This document shows positions 25,251 through 34,507 of a stretch of DNA of 64,000 nt, piece after piece. Position numbers and translations under genes: made by a program. Source of the stretch: CAKZSB01 sp964573105 (GTDB lineage Bacteria; Pseudomonadota; Gammaproteobacteria; Granulosicoccales; Granulosicoccaceae); the NCBI GenBank assembly GCA_964573105.1, contig CAZNIS010000007.1:77961-141960 (forward strand), in the 5' to 3' direction. The stretch's first letter is position 1. Each line of letters opens with the position of its first letter. The notes below the pieces were generated by a model. The model made no database searches. It saw only the letters and a list, made by a program, of their open reading frames with translations, and was not told the origin of the DNA.

Positions 25251-25886
25251 TTGGTATTTGATGCAACACAAGGTATAAACAACACAAGCCAAAACTGTTA
25301 TTGCGATAGTTTGACTGATTTAACCCAACAGGTACTCAGAACTGATGCCTCCGGAATGCCGCTGGAGTGGATCAATTTTCAAGATGCCGTGCGGTACTAC
25401 CACACCGGGCGAGTCGCCTATAGTCTGGGCAGCCGGGTGTATCGTCTGCGCGGTGGGATCAGCGCGCTGACAGGCCGGCAAAGTATGCTGGATGTGGACG
25501 CGATTATCGCAACCCACGGGACCAACACCACACTATTGCGTGGCTATGTGCCGCCGCTCAGCAACCGAACCCTGTTCCGCCGCGACGACCAGATCTGCCT
25601 GTATTGCGGCAATCGCTTTGTCACCGCGGAATTGTCTCGGGATCACATTACACCTCTGAGCCAGGGTGGCAAGGATCTGTGGCGAAACGTCGTCACGGCC
25701 TGTAAACGGTGTAACAATCACAAGGCCGGCCGCACGCCAGAGCAGGCCAACATGGAACTGCTGGCGATCCCTTTTCGTCCCACGCACGCAGAATATATCT
25801 ATCTCAAGGGCAAGCGTGTGCTGGCGGATCAGATGGAATTTCTGCGCGCACATTTTCCCCGCAGTAGCCCGCTGCGCAATCGTTAG
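25251..25886 (+). CDS. HNH endonuclease family protein
   Basis: 211 residues from a TTG at 25251, or 191 from TTG at 25311, which is closer to the family start (VLRTDASGMPLEWI). The core has a zinc-binding CLYCGN pair, then the HNH block LSRDHITPLSQGGKDLWRNVVTACKRCNNHKAGRTP. Chromosomal stand-alone HNH proteins of this type are common in gammaproteobacteria; DNA cleavage is predicted but the target is unknown. No mobile element surrounds it. Its stop overlaps the stop of the convergent cca by four bases. Confidence 0.85.
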   Translation: MVFDATQGINNTSQNCYCDSLTDLTQQVLRTDASGMPLEWINFQDAVRYYHTGRVAYSLGSRVYRLRGGISALTGRQSMLDVDAIIATHGTNTTLLRGYVPPLSNRTLFRRDDQICLYCGNRFVTAELSRDHITPLSQGGKDLWRNVVTACKRCNNHKAGRTPEQANMELLAIPFRPTHAEYIYLKGKRVLADQMEFLRAHFPRSSPLRNR

Positions 25887-27130
25887 TCGTCGGACTTGGC
25901 GTTGGTTCGCCGGTAGTCAGTTAGTGCTGTCAGTTTGGCTTTGCGAATCGCTGCCGCGATGGCTGTGCCATCCCGCGTCTCGAGCTGAACGGCGATTTCG
26001 CCGGCATTGATGTCGCGCAGTGCATCCAGGGCGCCCCGCAGGTAGTCTGCCTGCGGATAAGGGGTCGACTCAGCGCCGAGCCGGCCCCGCGCATCGGCGG
26101 TGCAGCAGAGCAGAAAATTATTGAAGCGTTTGGGCCGACGCAAGGCGTCGAGGCTTTCCATTAGCCGCAGCAGTGTGCCGGGCTTGAGTTCCAGTGCCCG
26201 GTGGCAATGGGTGTGAAAGTTCGCTGTCAGTACGGCCAGGTCCCGATGCTCTGCCGGCGTTCGCAAACGAGCACAAAGCGCCTTGCAAAGTTCGGCGCCG
26301 CGAGCTTCATGGCCGTGATGACTCGGCAACAAATCTTTTGGCGTTGTGCCCTTGCCAAGATCGTGGCAGAGCGTTGCAAATCTCGTAGCGGAATCGCGAG
26401 TCAGCAGACAAATTTGACGCACTGCCAGCATCGTGTGGACAGCGCAGTCGATTTCCGGGTGGTGCTGGGCAGGTTGTGGCACACCAAACAAGCGATTCAG
26501 TTCCGGGAACACTTCAACCAGCGCATCGCATTCGCGCAGGGCGTTGAAGAACGCCTCTGGCTGCTCGACACCCAGCGCAGCGTGCATTTCCTGCCAGATT
26601 CGCTCTGCCGCCAGGGTTTGCAGCTCGCCCGAGGCGGACAGGTCGCTCATCAATTCCAGAGTCTCTGGTGCGATGGTGAATCCCAGGTGCGCGAATCGCG
26701 CGGCAAAGCGCGCCACTCGCAGGACTCTGAGTGGATCCTCAGCGAATGCCGGAGAGATATGCCTGAGCAGTCGATCCTGCAAATCGGCGACGCCGTTCCA
26801 GGGATCGATGATGGCGCCTTTTTCATCTTTGGCGATGGCGTTGATGGTCAAATCCCGGCGCTGTAGATCCTGCTCAAGCGTGACCTCAGTCGACGTATTG
26901 AAGGTGAAGCCATGATATCCGGCAGCAGTTTTGCGTTCGGTTCGGGCAAGCGCGTATTCTTCGTTGGTGTCGGGGTGGAGAAATACCGGGAAATCCTTGC
27001 CCACCGGGCGATAGCCCCGCGCTACCATGTCGTCAGGGGTGGCGCCCACGACGACCCAATCCAGGTCGCTCGCGGGGATGTTCAGCAATTCGTCGCGCAC
27101 CGCGCCACCGACCAGGTAGGTTTTCAACAC
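25883..27130 (-). CDS. cca: multifunctional CCA tRNA nucleotidyltransferase with HD domain
   Basis: 415 residues, the length of the E. coli-type enzyme. The polymerase head has YLVGGAVRDELL, the catalytic DxD in SDLDWVVVGA, and RRDLTINAIA; the ATP/CTP selecting EDPLRVLRVARFAARF motif follows. The C-terminal HD phosphohydrolase domain shows LCHDLGKG and NFHTHCHRALEL. It adds and repairs the 3' CCA of tRNAs; the HD domain has phosphatase and 2',3'-cyclic phosphodiesterase activity in E. coli. Divergent from the lipoprotein gene at 27176. Confidence 0.97.
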   Translation of the reverse strand: MLKTYLVGGAVRDELLNIPASDLDWVVVGATPDDMVARGYRPVGKDFPVFLHPDTNEEYALARTERKTAAGYHGFTFNTSTEVTLEQDLQRRDLTINAIAKDEKGAIIDPWNGVADLQDRLLRHISPAFAEDPLRVLRVARFAARFAHLGFTIAPETLELMSDLSASGELQTLAAERIWQEMHAALGVEQPEAFFNALRECDALVEVFPELNRLFGVPQPAQHHPEIDCAVHTMLAVRQICLLTRDSATRFATLCHDLGKGTTPKDLLPSHHGHEARGAELCKALCARLRTPAEHRDLAVLTANFHTHCHRALELKPGTLLRLMESLDALRRPKRFNNFLLCCTADARGRLGAESTPYPQADYLRGALDALRDINAGEIAVQLETRDGTAIAAAIRKAKLTALTDYRRTNAKSDD

Positions 27131-27175
27131 GTACTCGCAAAACAGCGCGAGGCCGTAAACTGGAATGAATTATTA

Positions 27176-28258
27176 ATGAAAGTGGCTCGATTACTTGTCA
27201 TGTGCATCGCACTCGCGTGTTTACCTGGCTGTTCGACAGTCGGTTATTACTCGCAAATTGTGACGGGTCATATGAAGATTGTGATGGGCAAGGAGCCTGT
27301 GGCAACCGTGATTGCCGACCAGGACACCGATGAGCAGACCCGACGCCGCCTGCAGGTGGCGCTGGATGCTCGACAGTTCGCGATCAACAAATTGCACCTG
27401 CCAAAGAACGATAGTTATACCAGCTACTATGACACCGGGCGAAATTTCGTCACGTGGAATGTTATCGCCGCCGACGAGTTTTCGCTCAAACCGAAGACGT
27501 GGTGCTTCCCGATCGCTGGTTGCGTGTCTTATCGGGGTTACTATGCACGCGAGGCAGCGTCTGGCTATGCAAAAAAGCTGGAGGAAGCCGGTATGGATGT
27601 CGCTATCACCGGTGCAACGGCCTATTCGACATTGGGCTGGTTTGATGACCCATTGCTGAACACGATTCTCAATCGCAGCGATGCCGGCATTACAGCTTTG
27701 ATAATACATGAGTTGGCGCATCAACAATTGTACGTGTCCGATGACAGCACGTTTAACGAGTCTTTTGCTACATTCGTTGAACAAGAGGGCGTACGCAGAT
27801 GGCAAAACAACAATCCCGTCTCATCCGGAACTGACCTGGTTCAGCAAATGGCGTTGCGGATGGAGCGTAAACGCGATTTCCTCGACTTGCTTAACAACAC
27901 AAAGACGGGTTTACTGACACTGTACGCGTCAGACGAATCAGAGAGCGAAATGCGCCGCCAGAAGCAGCAGCATTTTGAACAAATGAAACGCGACTACAGT
28001 CAATTGAAAGAGGCCTGGGGTGGTTATCAGGGCTACGACGGCTGGTTTGCGCGCCCGCTTAACAATGCTCGTCTGGCTGCAGTCGGAACTTACAACGACT
28101 ATCTGCCAGCTTTTTCGGCATTGTTTGACCAGTCAGGGAAAGATTTCAAAACGTTCTATCGCGCATCGCGTGAGTTGGCTGAAATGCCACGCGAGATGCG
28201 AAACAAAAGACTGTCCGAGCTGGCGCAGGCGCGCGAAGCAGCAATCGGTACAAATTAA
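27176..28258 (+). CDS. lipoprotein aminopeptidase-like zinc metallopeptidase
   Basis: 360 residues from the ATG at 27176. A lipoprotein signal peptide ends in the lipobox LPGC. The domain that follows carries HELAHQ (HExxH) with a downstream Glu in NESFATFVEQEGVRRW, the pattern of the putative aminopeptidase family PF10023. It should sit on the outer-membrane inner face or in the periplasm. It is 45 bp from the divergent cca start. The open frame continues 5' over the cca start, but the lipobox fixes the start. Substrate unknown. Confidence 0.85.
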   Translation: MKVARLLVMCIALACLPGCSTVGYYSQIVTGHMKIVMGKEPVATVIADQDTDEQTRRRLQVALDARQFAINKLHLPKNDSYTSYYDTGRNFVTWNVIAADEFSLKPKTWCFPIAGCVSYRGYYAREAASGYAKKLEEAGMDVAITGATAYSTLGWFDDPLLNTILNRSDAGITALIIHELAHQQLYVSDDSTFNESFATFVEQEGVRRWQNNNPVSSGTDLVQQMALRMERKRDFLDLLNNTKTGLLTLYASDESESEMRRQKQQHFEQMKRDYSQLKEAWGGYQGYDGWFARPLNNARLAAVGTYNDYLPAFSALFDQSGKDFKTFYRASRELAEMPREMRNKRLSELAQAREAAIGTN

Positions 28259-28499
28259 CATGACAGGTAGTGGAAGTTGAATCTCGATGATTCGCACAAC
28301 CTGTAGAAACTGAGGCGCCACGGTCTTATCTGCCAAACGGGCACGAGGACCGGGATACATTCGAGTTGGTCAGTCCCCGCTGTTAGCAATTTATCGGGGC
28401 ATGATATGTGTGCAGCTTGCAGGGTGCTTATCGCCCGGCAGGGGTTAGCCAACTCGCCCCGAGCAGCAGCGAACGTCGCTATCACCAGGTTGCCAGATA
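28259..28499. other. intergenic region upstream of prkA
   Basis: 241 bp that must hold the promoter of the prkA-yeaH-spoVR genes. I searched for a -24/-12 sigma54 element because yeaGH is sigma54-controlled in E. coli; the closest candidates have the GG-GC pair one base too close, so I do not call one. No terminator for the peptidase gene is obvious. Confidence 0.4.
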
Positions 28500-30422
28500 A
28501 TGAGCATTTTTAATCACTATCAATCCCGTTATGAACTGAAGCAACAAGAAGAGTACAGCCTTCAGGAATATCTGGATTTATGTCGGGAAGAGCCTTCCAC
28601 ATATGCAACCGCGAGCGAGCGGTTGCTGATGGCCATTGGTGAACCGGAGATCATCGATACGTCGCGCGATCCGCGACTCAGTCGAATCTTCTCCAACAAG
28701 GTTATCAAACGCTACCCGGCCTTCTCTGAATTTTACGGGATGGAAGAGGCGATCGAGAATATCGTCGCCTACTTTAAACACGCAGCACAAGGCCTTGAGG
28801 AGAAGAAACAGATTCTGTATCTGCTTGGCCCGGTCGGTGGCGGAAAGTCATCGCTGGCCGAACGATTGAAGTCGCTGATGCAGAAGATGCCGATCTATTG
28901 CTTGAAAGGCTCGCCGGTCAATGAGTCTCCGCTTGGCCTTTTTGATCCGCTTGAGGATGGCACTATTCTCGAGGAGGACTACGGCATTCCGTTGCGCTAT
29001 GTGCAGACCATCATGTCGCCCTGGGCGATTAAGCGTTTGCACGAGTTCGGCGGCGACATCAGTCAATTTAGAGTAGTGAAGCTGTACCCGTCGATACTTG
29101 ATCAAACAAGCGTGTCAAAGACCGAACCTGGCGATGAGAATAACCAGGATATCTCGGCCCTGGTCGGTAAGGTCGACATTCGCCGCCTGGAAGATTTTCC
29201 GCAGAACGATCCGGATGCCTACAGTTACTCTGGTGCGTTGTGCATGGCCAATCAGGGATTAATGGAATTTGTCGAGATGTTCAAGGCGCCAATCAAGGTG
29301 CTTCACCCCCTGCTCACGGCAACTCAGGAAAGTAATTACAACGGGACAGAGAGCATTGGTGCTATTCCGTTTGACGGGGTCATCATGGCCCACTCAAACG
29401 AATCTGAGTGGCAGACCTTCCGCAACAACAAAAACAATGAAGCATTCATCGATCGCGTGTTCATTGTGAAAGTGCCGTATTGCCTGCGCGTCTCGGAAGA
29501 GGTTCGGATATACGAAAAGCTGCTGCAGAGCAGTTCACTGTCTGAAGCCCACTGTGCTCCCGACACCCTGAAAATGCTGGCTCAGTTCTCTGTACTCTCA
29601 CGATTGAAGGAGCCTGAAAATTCGAATATCTATTCGAAAATGAGAGTCTATGACGGCGAGAACCTGAAGGATACTGATCCCAAGGCCAAATCGATTCAGG
29701 AATACCGTGACAATGCCGGAGTCGATGAAGGGATGACCGGACTGTCTACGAGATTCTCTTTCAAGATTCTTTCAAAAGTGTTTAATTTCGATGCGACTGA
29801 AATCGCGGCCAACCCGGTACATTTGCTCTACGTGCTGGAGCAGCAGATCGAAAAGGAACAGTTCCCCAAAGATCTGCACGATCGCTATATGGGGCACATC
29901 AAGGAATTCCTCGCCCCCCGGTATATCGACTTTATCGGTAAAGAGATTCAGACAGCGTATCTGGAGTCTTACTCGGAATACGGTCAAAACCTTTTCGATC
30001 GCTATGTCACTTATGCCGACTTCTGGATTCAGGATCAGGAGTACCGCGATCCGGAAACCGGCGAAATGTTCGATCGAGCCTCTTTGAACGAAGAGTTGGA
30101 AAAAATCGAAAAACCGGCAGGTATCAGCAACCCCAAGGATTTTCGCAACGAGATCGTCAATTTTGTTTTGCGCGCTCGCGCGAACAACAATGGCACCAAC
30201 CCGGTCTGGACCAGCTACGAGAAACTGCGCACTGTCATTGAGCGCAAGATGTTCTCAAGCACTGAAGACCTGTTGCCGGTTATCTCATTCAACACCAAGT
30301 CGTCCGGCGACGAGCAGAAAAAGCATGATGAGTTCGTCAAGAGGATGGTCGAGCGAGGCTACACCGAGAAGCAGGTTCGCCTGCTTGCAGAGTGGTATCT
30401 GCGCGTACGCAAGTCACAGTAG
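28500..30422 (+). CDS. prkA: PrkA/YeaG serine protein kinase
   Basis: 640 residues, full length. The N-terminal AAA-type domain has Walker A GPVGGGKSSLAERLK (about 110) and PVNESPLGLFDP, then the FKAPIKVLHPLLTATQE and HSNESEWQTFRNNKNNEAFIDR blocks that mark PrkA. The C-terminal domain is kinase-like and helical. E. coli YeaG is induced by starvation and acts in nitrogen-stress survival. It is first of three genes with yeaH (34 bp gap) and spoVR (4 bp overlap). Targets are unknown here. Confidence 0.96.
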   Translation: MSIFNHYQSRYELKQQEEYSLQEYLDLCREEPSTYATASERLLMAIGEPEIIDTSRDPRLSRIFSNKVIKRYPAFSEFYGMEEAIENIVAYFKHAAQGLEEKKQILYLLGPVGGGKSSLAERLKSLMQKMPIYCLKGSPVNESPLGLFDPLEDGTILEEDYGIPLRYVQTIMSPWAIKRLHEFGGDISQFRVVKLYPSILDQTSVSKTEPGDENNQDISALVGKVDIRRLEDFPQNDPDAYSYSGALCMANQGLMEFVEMFKAPIKVLHPLLTATQESNYNGTESIGAIPFDGVIMAHSNESEWQTFRNNKNNEAFIDRVFIVKVPYCLRVSEEVRIYEKLLQSSSLSEAHCAPDTLKMLAQFSVLSRLKEPENSNIYSKMRVYDGENLKDTDPKAKSIQEYRDNAGVDEGMTGLSTRFSFKILSKVFNFDATEIAANPVHLLYVLEQQIEKEQFPKDLHDRYMGHIKEFLAPRYIDFIGKEIQTAYLESYSEYGQNLFDRYVTYADFWIQDQEYRDPETGEMFDRASLNEELEKIEKPAGISNPKDFRNEIVNFVLRARANNNGTNPVWTSYEKLRTVIERKMFSSTEDLLPVISFNTKSSGDEQKKHDEFVKRMVERGYTEKQVRLLAEWYLRVRKSQ

Positions 30423-30456
30423 TGACCGGTCGCGATGGTGAATACGGAGTGGATCG

Positions 30457-31725
30457 ATGAGCTACATTCTGGATCGCCGCCTCAATAGCAAGGATAAGAG
30501 CGCGGTCAACAGGCAGCGCTTTCTCAAGCGCTACCGGAAACACATCAAACGAGCCGTGTCAGATGCTGTCAGTGAACGCAGCATCACTGATATGGATCGT
30601 GGTGAGAAAATCGGCATACCCCAGAAGGACCTGCAGGAACCGGTGTTTGGTCACGGCTCCGGCGGCTACCACGAGCGCGTTTTGCCCGGCAATAAAGAGT
30701 TTGTCACGGGCGATCGCATCAAGCGCCCGGAGGGTGGCGCAGGTGGCGGCTCTGGCAGCGGACAGGCGTCTGACAGTGGCGAGGGCATGGACGAGTTTGT
30801 CTTCCAGATAACTCAGGATGAGTTTCTGGAGTTCATGTTCGAAGACCTGGAGCTGCCGAATCTTGTCAAGCGGCAGCTGAGCAGTACCGATGCCGTCAAA
30901 CTGGTCCGCGCTGGTATCAGCGAAGAGGGAACGCCCAATCAACTCAATGTTGTACGATCGATGCGAAGCGCGTACGCACGGCGAATTGCGATGGGGGCGG
31001 GTAAGCGACGCGAGAGAAATCGTCTTCGCGAAGAACTGGAAAAGCTCCCTGCCGAGGATGGAACGCGGCGCGCTGCGATAAACGAACAGATCGAACTGCT
31101 CGAACGCAAGCTTGCGAAGATTCCCTACATTGACGACTTTGATCTCAAGTACAACATCATGCGCAAGCAGCCCCAGCCGTCGTCAAAAGCGGTGATGTTT
31201 TGCCTGATGGATGTGTCGGGCTCAATGGATCAGCGCACCAAGGACATTGCCAAGCGTTTCTTTGTGCTGTTGTATCTGTTTTTACAGCGCAATTACGAAA
31301 AGACCGATGTGGTATTTATTCGCCATCATTCGACGGCCAAGGAAGTGGACGAAGAGGAGTTTTTCTACTCCCGTGAGACCGGTGGTACCGTGGTGTCCAG
31401 CGCTTTGCGGCTGACGCAGGAAATTATTGCCGATCGATACTCTCCCACTGAGTGGAACATATACGGAGCGCAGGCTTCAGATGGCGATAACTGGACTAAT
31501 GACTCACCCGTTTGTCACGATATTCTGGCCGAACAACTGATTCCATTGATGCAGTATTACTGTTACATCGAAATCACCGATCGCGGACACCAGGAACTGT
31601 GGCAGTACTACGAGCAACTGGCACAGTCGCACGCCGATGGTTTCGCCATTCGAAGCATCGAGGACTATCCGGATATCTATCCCGTTTTCCGCGACCTGTT
31701 TCAGCGCCAGGTGGATAACGCATGA
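30457..31725 (+). CDS. yeaH: YeaH family protein (DUF444, von Willebrand A-like)
   Basis: 422 residues. The N-terminal part is basic (DRRLNSKDKSAVNRQRFLKRYRKHIKRAV) and contains a Gly-rich linker (about 91-105). The C-terminal half is VWA-like with the metal site LMDVSGSMDQRTKD, a LYLFLQRNYEKTDVVFIRHH strand and the GGTVVSSALRL turn. DUF444 proteins always travel with PrkA and often with SpoVR. A scaffold or adaptor role for the kinase is inference. Its stop overlaps the spoVR start as ATGA. Confidence 0.95.
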   Translation: MSYILDRRLNSKDKSAVNRQRFLKRYRKHIKRAVSDAVSERSITDMDRGEKIGIPQKDLQEPVFGHGSGGYHERVLPGNKEFVTGDRIKRPEGGAGGGSGSGQASDSGEGMDEFVFQITQDEFLEFMFEDLELPNLVKRQLSSTDAVKLVRAGISEEGTPNQLNVVRSMRSAYARRIAMGAGKRRERNRLREELEKLPAEDGTRRAAINEQIELLERKLAKIPYIDDFDLKYNIMRKQPQPSSKAVMFCLMDVSGSMDQRTKDIAKRFFVLLYLFLQRNYEKTDVVFIRHHSTAKEVDEEEFFYSRETGGTVVSSALRLTQEIIADRYSPTEWNIYGAQASDGDNWTNDSPVCHDILAEQLIPLMQYYCYIEITDRGHQELWQYYEQLAQSHADGFAIRSIEDYPDIYPVFRDLFQRQVDNA

Positions 31726-33233
31726 GGGGCAAGCCAATATCTGAGGGGTCGGATTGGACATTCGACCTGATCGAACAGTACGACCAGGCGATAGCCAGGA
31801 TCGCGCAGGGCTACGGGCTGGATACTTACCCGAATCAGATTGAAATCATTCGCTCCGATCAAATGATGGATGCCTATGCGTCTGTGGGGATGCCCGTTGG
31901 CTATCACCACTGGTCCTATGGCAAGCAGTTCTTGAATGTCGAGCGCGATTATAAACGCGGCCAAATGGGACTGGCGTACGAGATCGTGATCAACAGCAAT
32001 CCGTGTATCTCGTACCTGATGGAAGAGAACAGCATGACGATGCAGGCATTGGTCATTGCGCACGCCTGCTACGGCCACAACTCTTTCTTCAAAGGTAATT
32101 ATCTGTTTCGCACCTGGACCGACGCAGACTCGATCATTGATTATCTGGTTTTTGCCCGAAAGTTTGTCGCTGAGTGCGAGGAGCGCTATGGGATGGAAGA
32201 AGTTGAAGCGATTCTGGATTCCTGTCACGCGCTGATGAATTACGGTACCGATCGCTACAAGCGTCCGTATCCGGTGTCGGCGGAGGAGGAACAGAATCGT
32301 CAACGTGAACGCGAGCAATACGTCCAGCAACAGGTTAACGATTTGTGGCGAACCATCCCGCGTCGGGACAATCGGCAAGAACAGTCAGATGAGAGTCGCT
32401 ATCCGCCTGAGCCGCAAGAGAACCTGCTTTACTTCATCGAAAAAAATGCACCATTGCTGGAATCGTGGCAACGGGAACTGGTGCGTATCGTTCGAAAAAT
32501 TGCGCAGTATTTTTACCCGCAACGTCAAACCCAGGTGATGAATGAAGGCTGGGCGACATTCTGGCACTACACGATACTGAACGATCTCTATGATCAGGGG
32601 TTGGTGACAGATGGTTTCATGATGGAATTTCTGCATTCACACAGCAGTGTCGTGTTCCAGCCTGAATTTGACAGTCGCTACTTTAGCGGTATCAACCCCT
32701 ATGCGCTCGGCTTTGCGATGATGCGTGACATTCGCCGAATCTGTGAACATCCCACCGATGAAGACAAACGCTGGTTTCCGGAGATCGCAGGCAGCGACTG
32801 GCTGAAGACGCTACATTTCGCGATGGAGAATTTTAAGGACGAGAGTTTTATTCAGCAGTTTCTGTCACCGACGGTGATCCGCGATTTTCGACTCTTCTGC
32901 ATCGTGGACGATGACCAGCAAGAGACGATTGATGTCGGTGCCATTCACGATGATAGTGGCTATCGAGCGGTTCGCGATGCGCTTGCACAGCACTACAACC
33001 TCAGTACGCGTGAGCCTGATATACAGGTGTTTGAGGTCGATATGCGTGGCGATCGCTCACTGACGCTGCACCATATGCAGAATGCTCGCAAACCACTGAA
33101 CGATGACACCGAAGAAGTACTAAAGCACTTGTACCGGCTGTGGGGATTTGATGTGCATTTGTTCTCGCACAACGGCGACAGTGTAGAAAAAGTCTACCGT
33201 GTACCCGCGCGTAAGATCAGTCTGGCGGAGTAG
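31722..33233 (+). CDS. SpoVR family protein (YcgB)
   Basis: 503 residues, full length for the family. It shows the conserved YHHWSYGKQFLNVERDYKRGQMGLAYEIVINSNP region, HACYGHNSFFKGNYLF, MNEGWATFWHYTILNDLYDQGL and NPYALGFAMMRDIRR. The HACYGHN and MNEGWA residues suggest a metal-binding site. B. subtilis SpoVR affects spore cortex; in non-sporulating bacteria the role is unknown but tied to PrkA/YeaH. Here it is translationally coupled to yeaH; in E. coli ycgB is a separate locus. Confidence 0.95.
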   Translation: MRGKPISEGSDWTFDLIEQYDQAIARIAQGYGLDTYPNQIEIIRSDQMMDAYASVGMPVGYHHWSYGKQFLNVERDYKRGQMGLAYEIVINSNPCISYLMEENSMTMQALVIAHACYGHNSFFKGNYLFRTWTDADSIIDYLVFARKFVAECEERYGMEEVEAILDSCHALMNYGTDRYKRPYPVSAEEEQNRQREREQYVQQQVNDLWRTIPRRDNRQEQSDESRYPPEPQENLLYFIEKNAPLLESWQRELVRIVRKIAQYFYPQRQTQVMNEGWATFWHYTILNDLYDQGLVTDGFMMEFLHSHSSVVFQPEFDSRYFSGINPYALGFAMMRDIRRICEHPTDEDKRWFPEIAGSDWLKTLHFAMENFKDESFIQQFLSPTVIRDFRLFCIVDDDQQETIDVGAIHDDSGYRAVRDALAQHYNLSTREPDIQVFEVDMRGDRSLTLHHMQNARKPLNDDTEEVLKHLYRLWGFDVHLFSHNGDSVEKVYRVPARKISLAE

Positions 33234-33262
33234 CAGGCGGCGGCGCTGAGACAGCCGCCTGC
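33233..33262 (+). terminator. hairpin after spoVR, possible terminator
   Basis: GCAGGCGGC and GCCGCCTGC form a nine-pair stem around a twelve-base loop immediately at the spoVR stop, between two convergent genes. No T-run follows, so termination is likely only by position. Confidence 0.45.
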
Positions 33263-33285
33263 CACCTGCTGAGTCATGAGTTGTC

Positions 33286-34233
33286 TCAGGTGTCCCTTCG
33301 CGCGTGCTGTCGATATTGTTGCAGGCGGCTTTGACGATTCATGTGGCCGAGATAGGTGGGAACCACTTTGCCGATAGGAGTGGGCTGTGTGCCGTCGCAC
33401 TCCTGGCAGACACTGTCGACCTGCAATGAGTTGAAGTTGTCGCGACTGAATGGCCGGCCGGGTACCAGCTCCATCAGCAGCCCCTGAAATTTAGCCAATC
33501 CATCCGGCAAATCCAGAATCGTGCGTTTGATGCCGAGTGTGTCGGCGGTGTACTGGACGATCTCACGCAGTGTGAATACCTCTGGTCCACACAGGTTGAT
33601 GGTCTCGCCGATGCTTTGACGATCTTCGATCGCTGAGATAACCGCTTTCGCCACATCGCCGACATACACAGGGGCGAACCGGCTGCCTGCGCACGCGAGC
33701 GGCATGACGGGCATGGCTCGCAACAAATTGGCGAATCGATTGAAAAAGCTGTCTCCGGTGCCAAAGATCACCGACGGGCAGATGACGGTGACCTCGAGCC
33801 CCGAATCGAGTAAGTGCTGTGCCGCCTTACCTTTGCTCTTGAGGTATTCGCTGGCGCCATCGTCGGCGTCGGCGTTGAGTGCGCCAATCTGGATGATCCG
33901 CGTTACACCAGCGGCCTTGGCCGCTGCGACGATGCTTTGTGCAAGGCCTGCATGGGCCTCTTCGAATGTTCCCCCCTTGCCGACGCTTTCATTGAGAATC
34001 CCAACCAGGTTGACCAGCACATCCTGGCCCTGAAGGGCGCTTGCCAGTTGGTGCTGGTCGTATGGGTCTACCTGCGCGATTGTCACAGTGGGTACAACGC
34101 GAAGTTCCTTGAGTCTGCGCAGGTCGCGACTCAGAACCTTGATCGTCGCGCCCTGTTCGGTCAACTGACTTGCCAGCTCGGTTCCTACAAACCCGCTGCC
34201 GCCTAGCAAGCAAATATTCTGCAGAGAGGACAT
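33286..34233 (-). CDS. NDUFA9-like NAD(P)-binding short-chain dehydrogenase-type protein
   Basis: 315 residues from the ATG at 34233, preceded by AGAGAGGAC. The Rossmann motif LLGGSGFVGTELASQL opens the protein, followed by VLVNLVGILNES and a PSVIFGTGDSFFNRFANLLR block typical of the extended atypical SDR branch that contains mitochondrial NDUFA9. The C-terminal 40 residues include a CxxC-like VCQECDG. Bacterial members have no assigned reaction; a role in quinone or complex I biology is inference. It is convergent with spoVR. Confidence 0.85.
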   Translation of the reverse strand: MSSLQNICLLGGSGFVGTELASQLTEQGATIKVLSRDLRRLKELRVVPTVTIAQVDPYDQHQLASALQGQDVLVNLVGILNESVGKGGTFEEAHAGLAQSIVAAAKAAGVTRIIQIGALNADADDGASEYLKSKGKAAQHLLDSGLEVTVICPSVIFGTGDSFFNRFANLLRAMPVMPLACAGSRFAPVYVGDVAKAVISAIEDRQSIGETINLCGPEVFTLREIVQYTADTLGIKRTILDLPDGLAKFQGLLMELVPGRPFSRDNFNSLQVDSVCQECDGTQPTPIGKVVPTYLGHMNRQSRLQQYRQHARRDT

Positions 34234-34507
34234 GGTGTTCCTGAAGGTGTTGTTTGGGGGATTGACGGGTCTGCACGAGCCGTACATGGTGTGTCGGCAG
34301 GGAGTGATGCCGCCTGTAAGTCAGCATTGCCCAACGGCCGCGCTTTCACTCCAGCCGGCCGGAATTATAGCGTTGAACGATTGCTGGTACACGGCAAAAA
34401 CCTGACTCTTGAAATCGAGACAAAGCACAGTCAGAAAATTGACGCTATCTCCCGTTTGGCCCGCCCGCTTGCGGGCACCGTCAATGCGCCTGAACTGCGG
34501 AAACGAG

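Noticed and set aside
28259..28499. sigma54 promoter for prkA
   Set aside because: GG-GC pairs present have an 11-base separation and poor flanks; the E. coli precedent alone is not enough.
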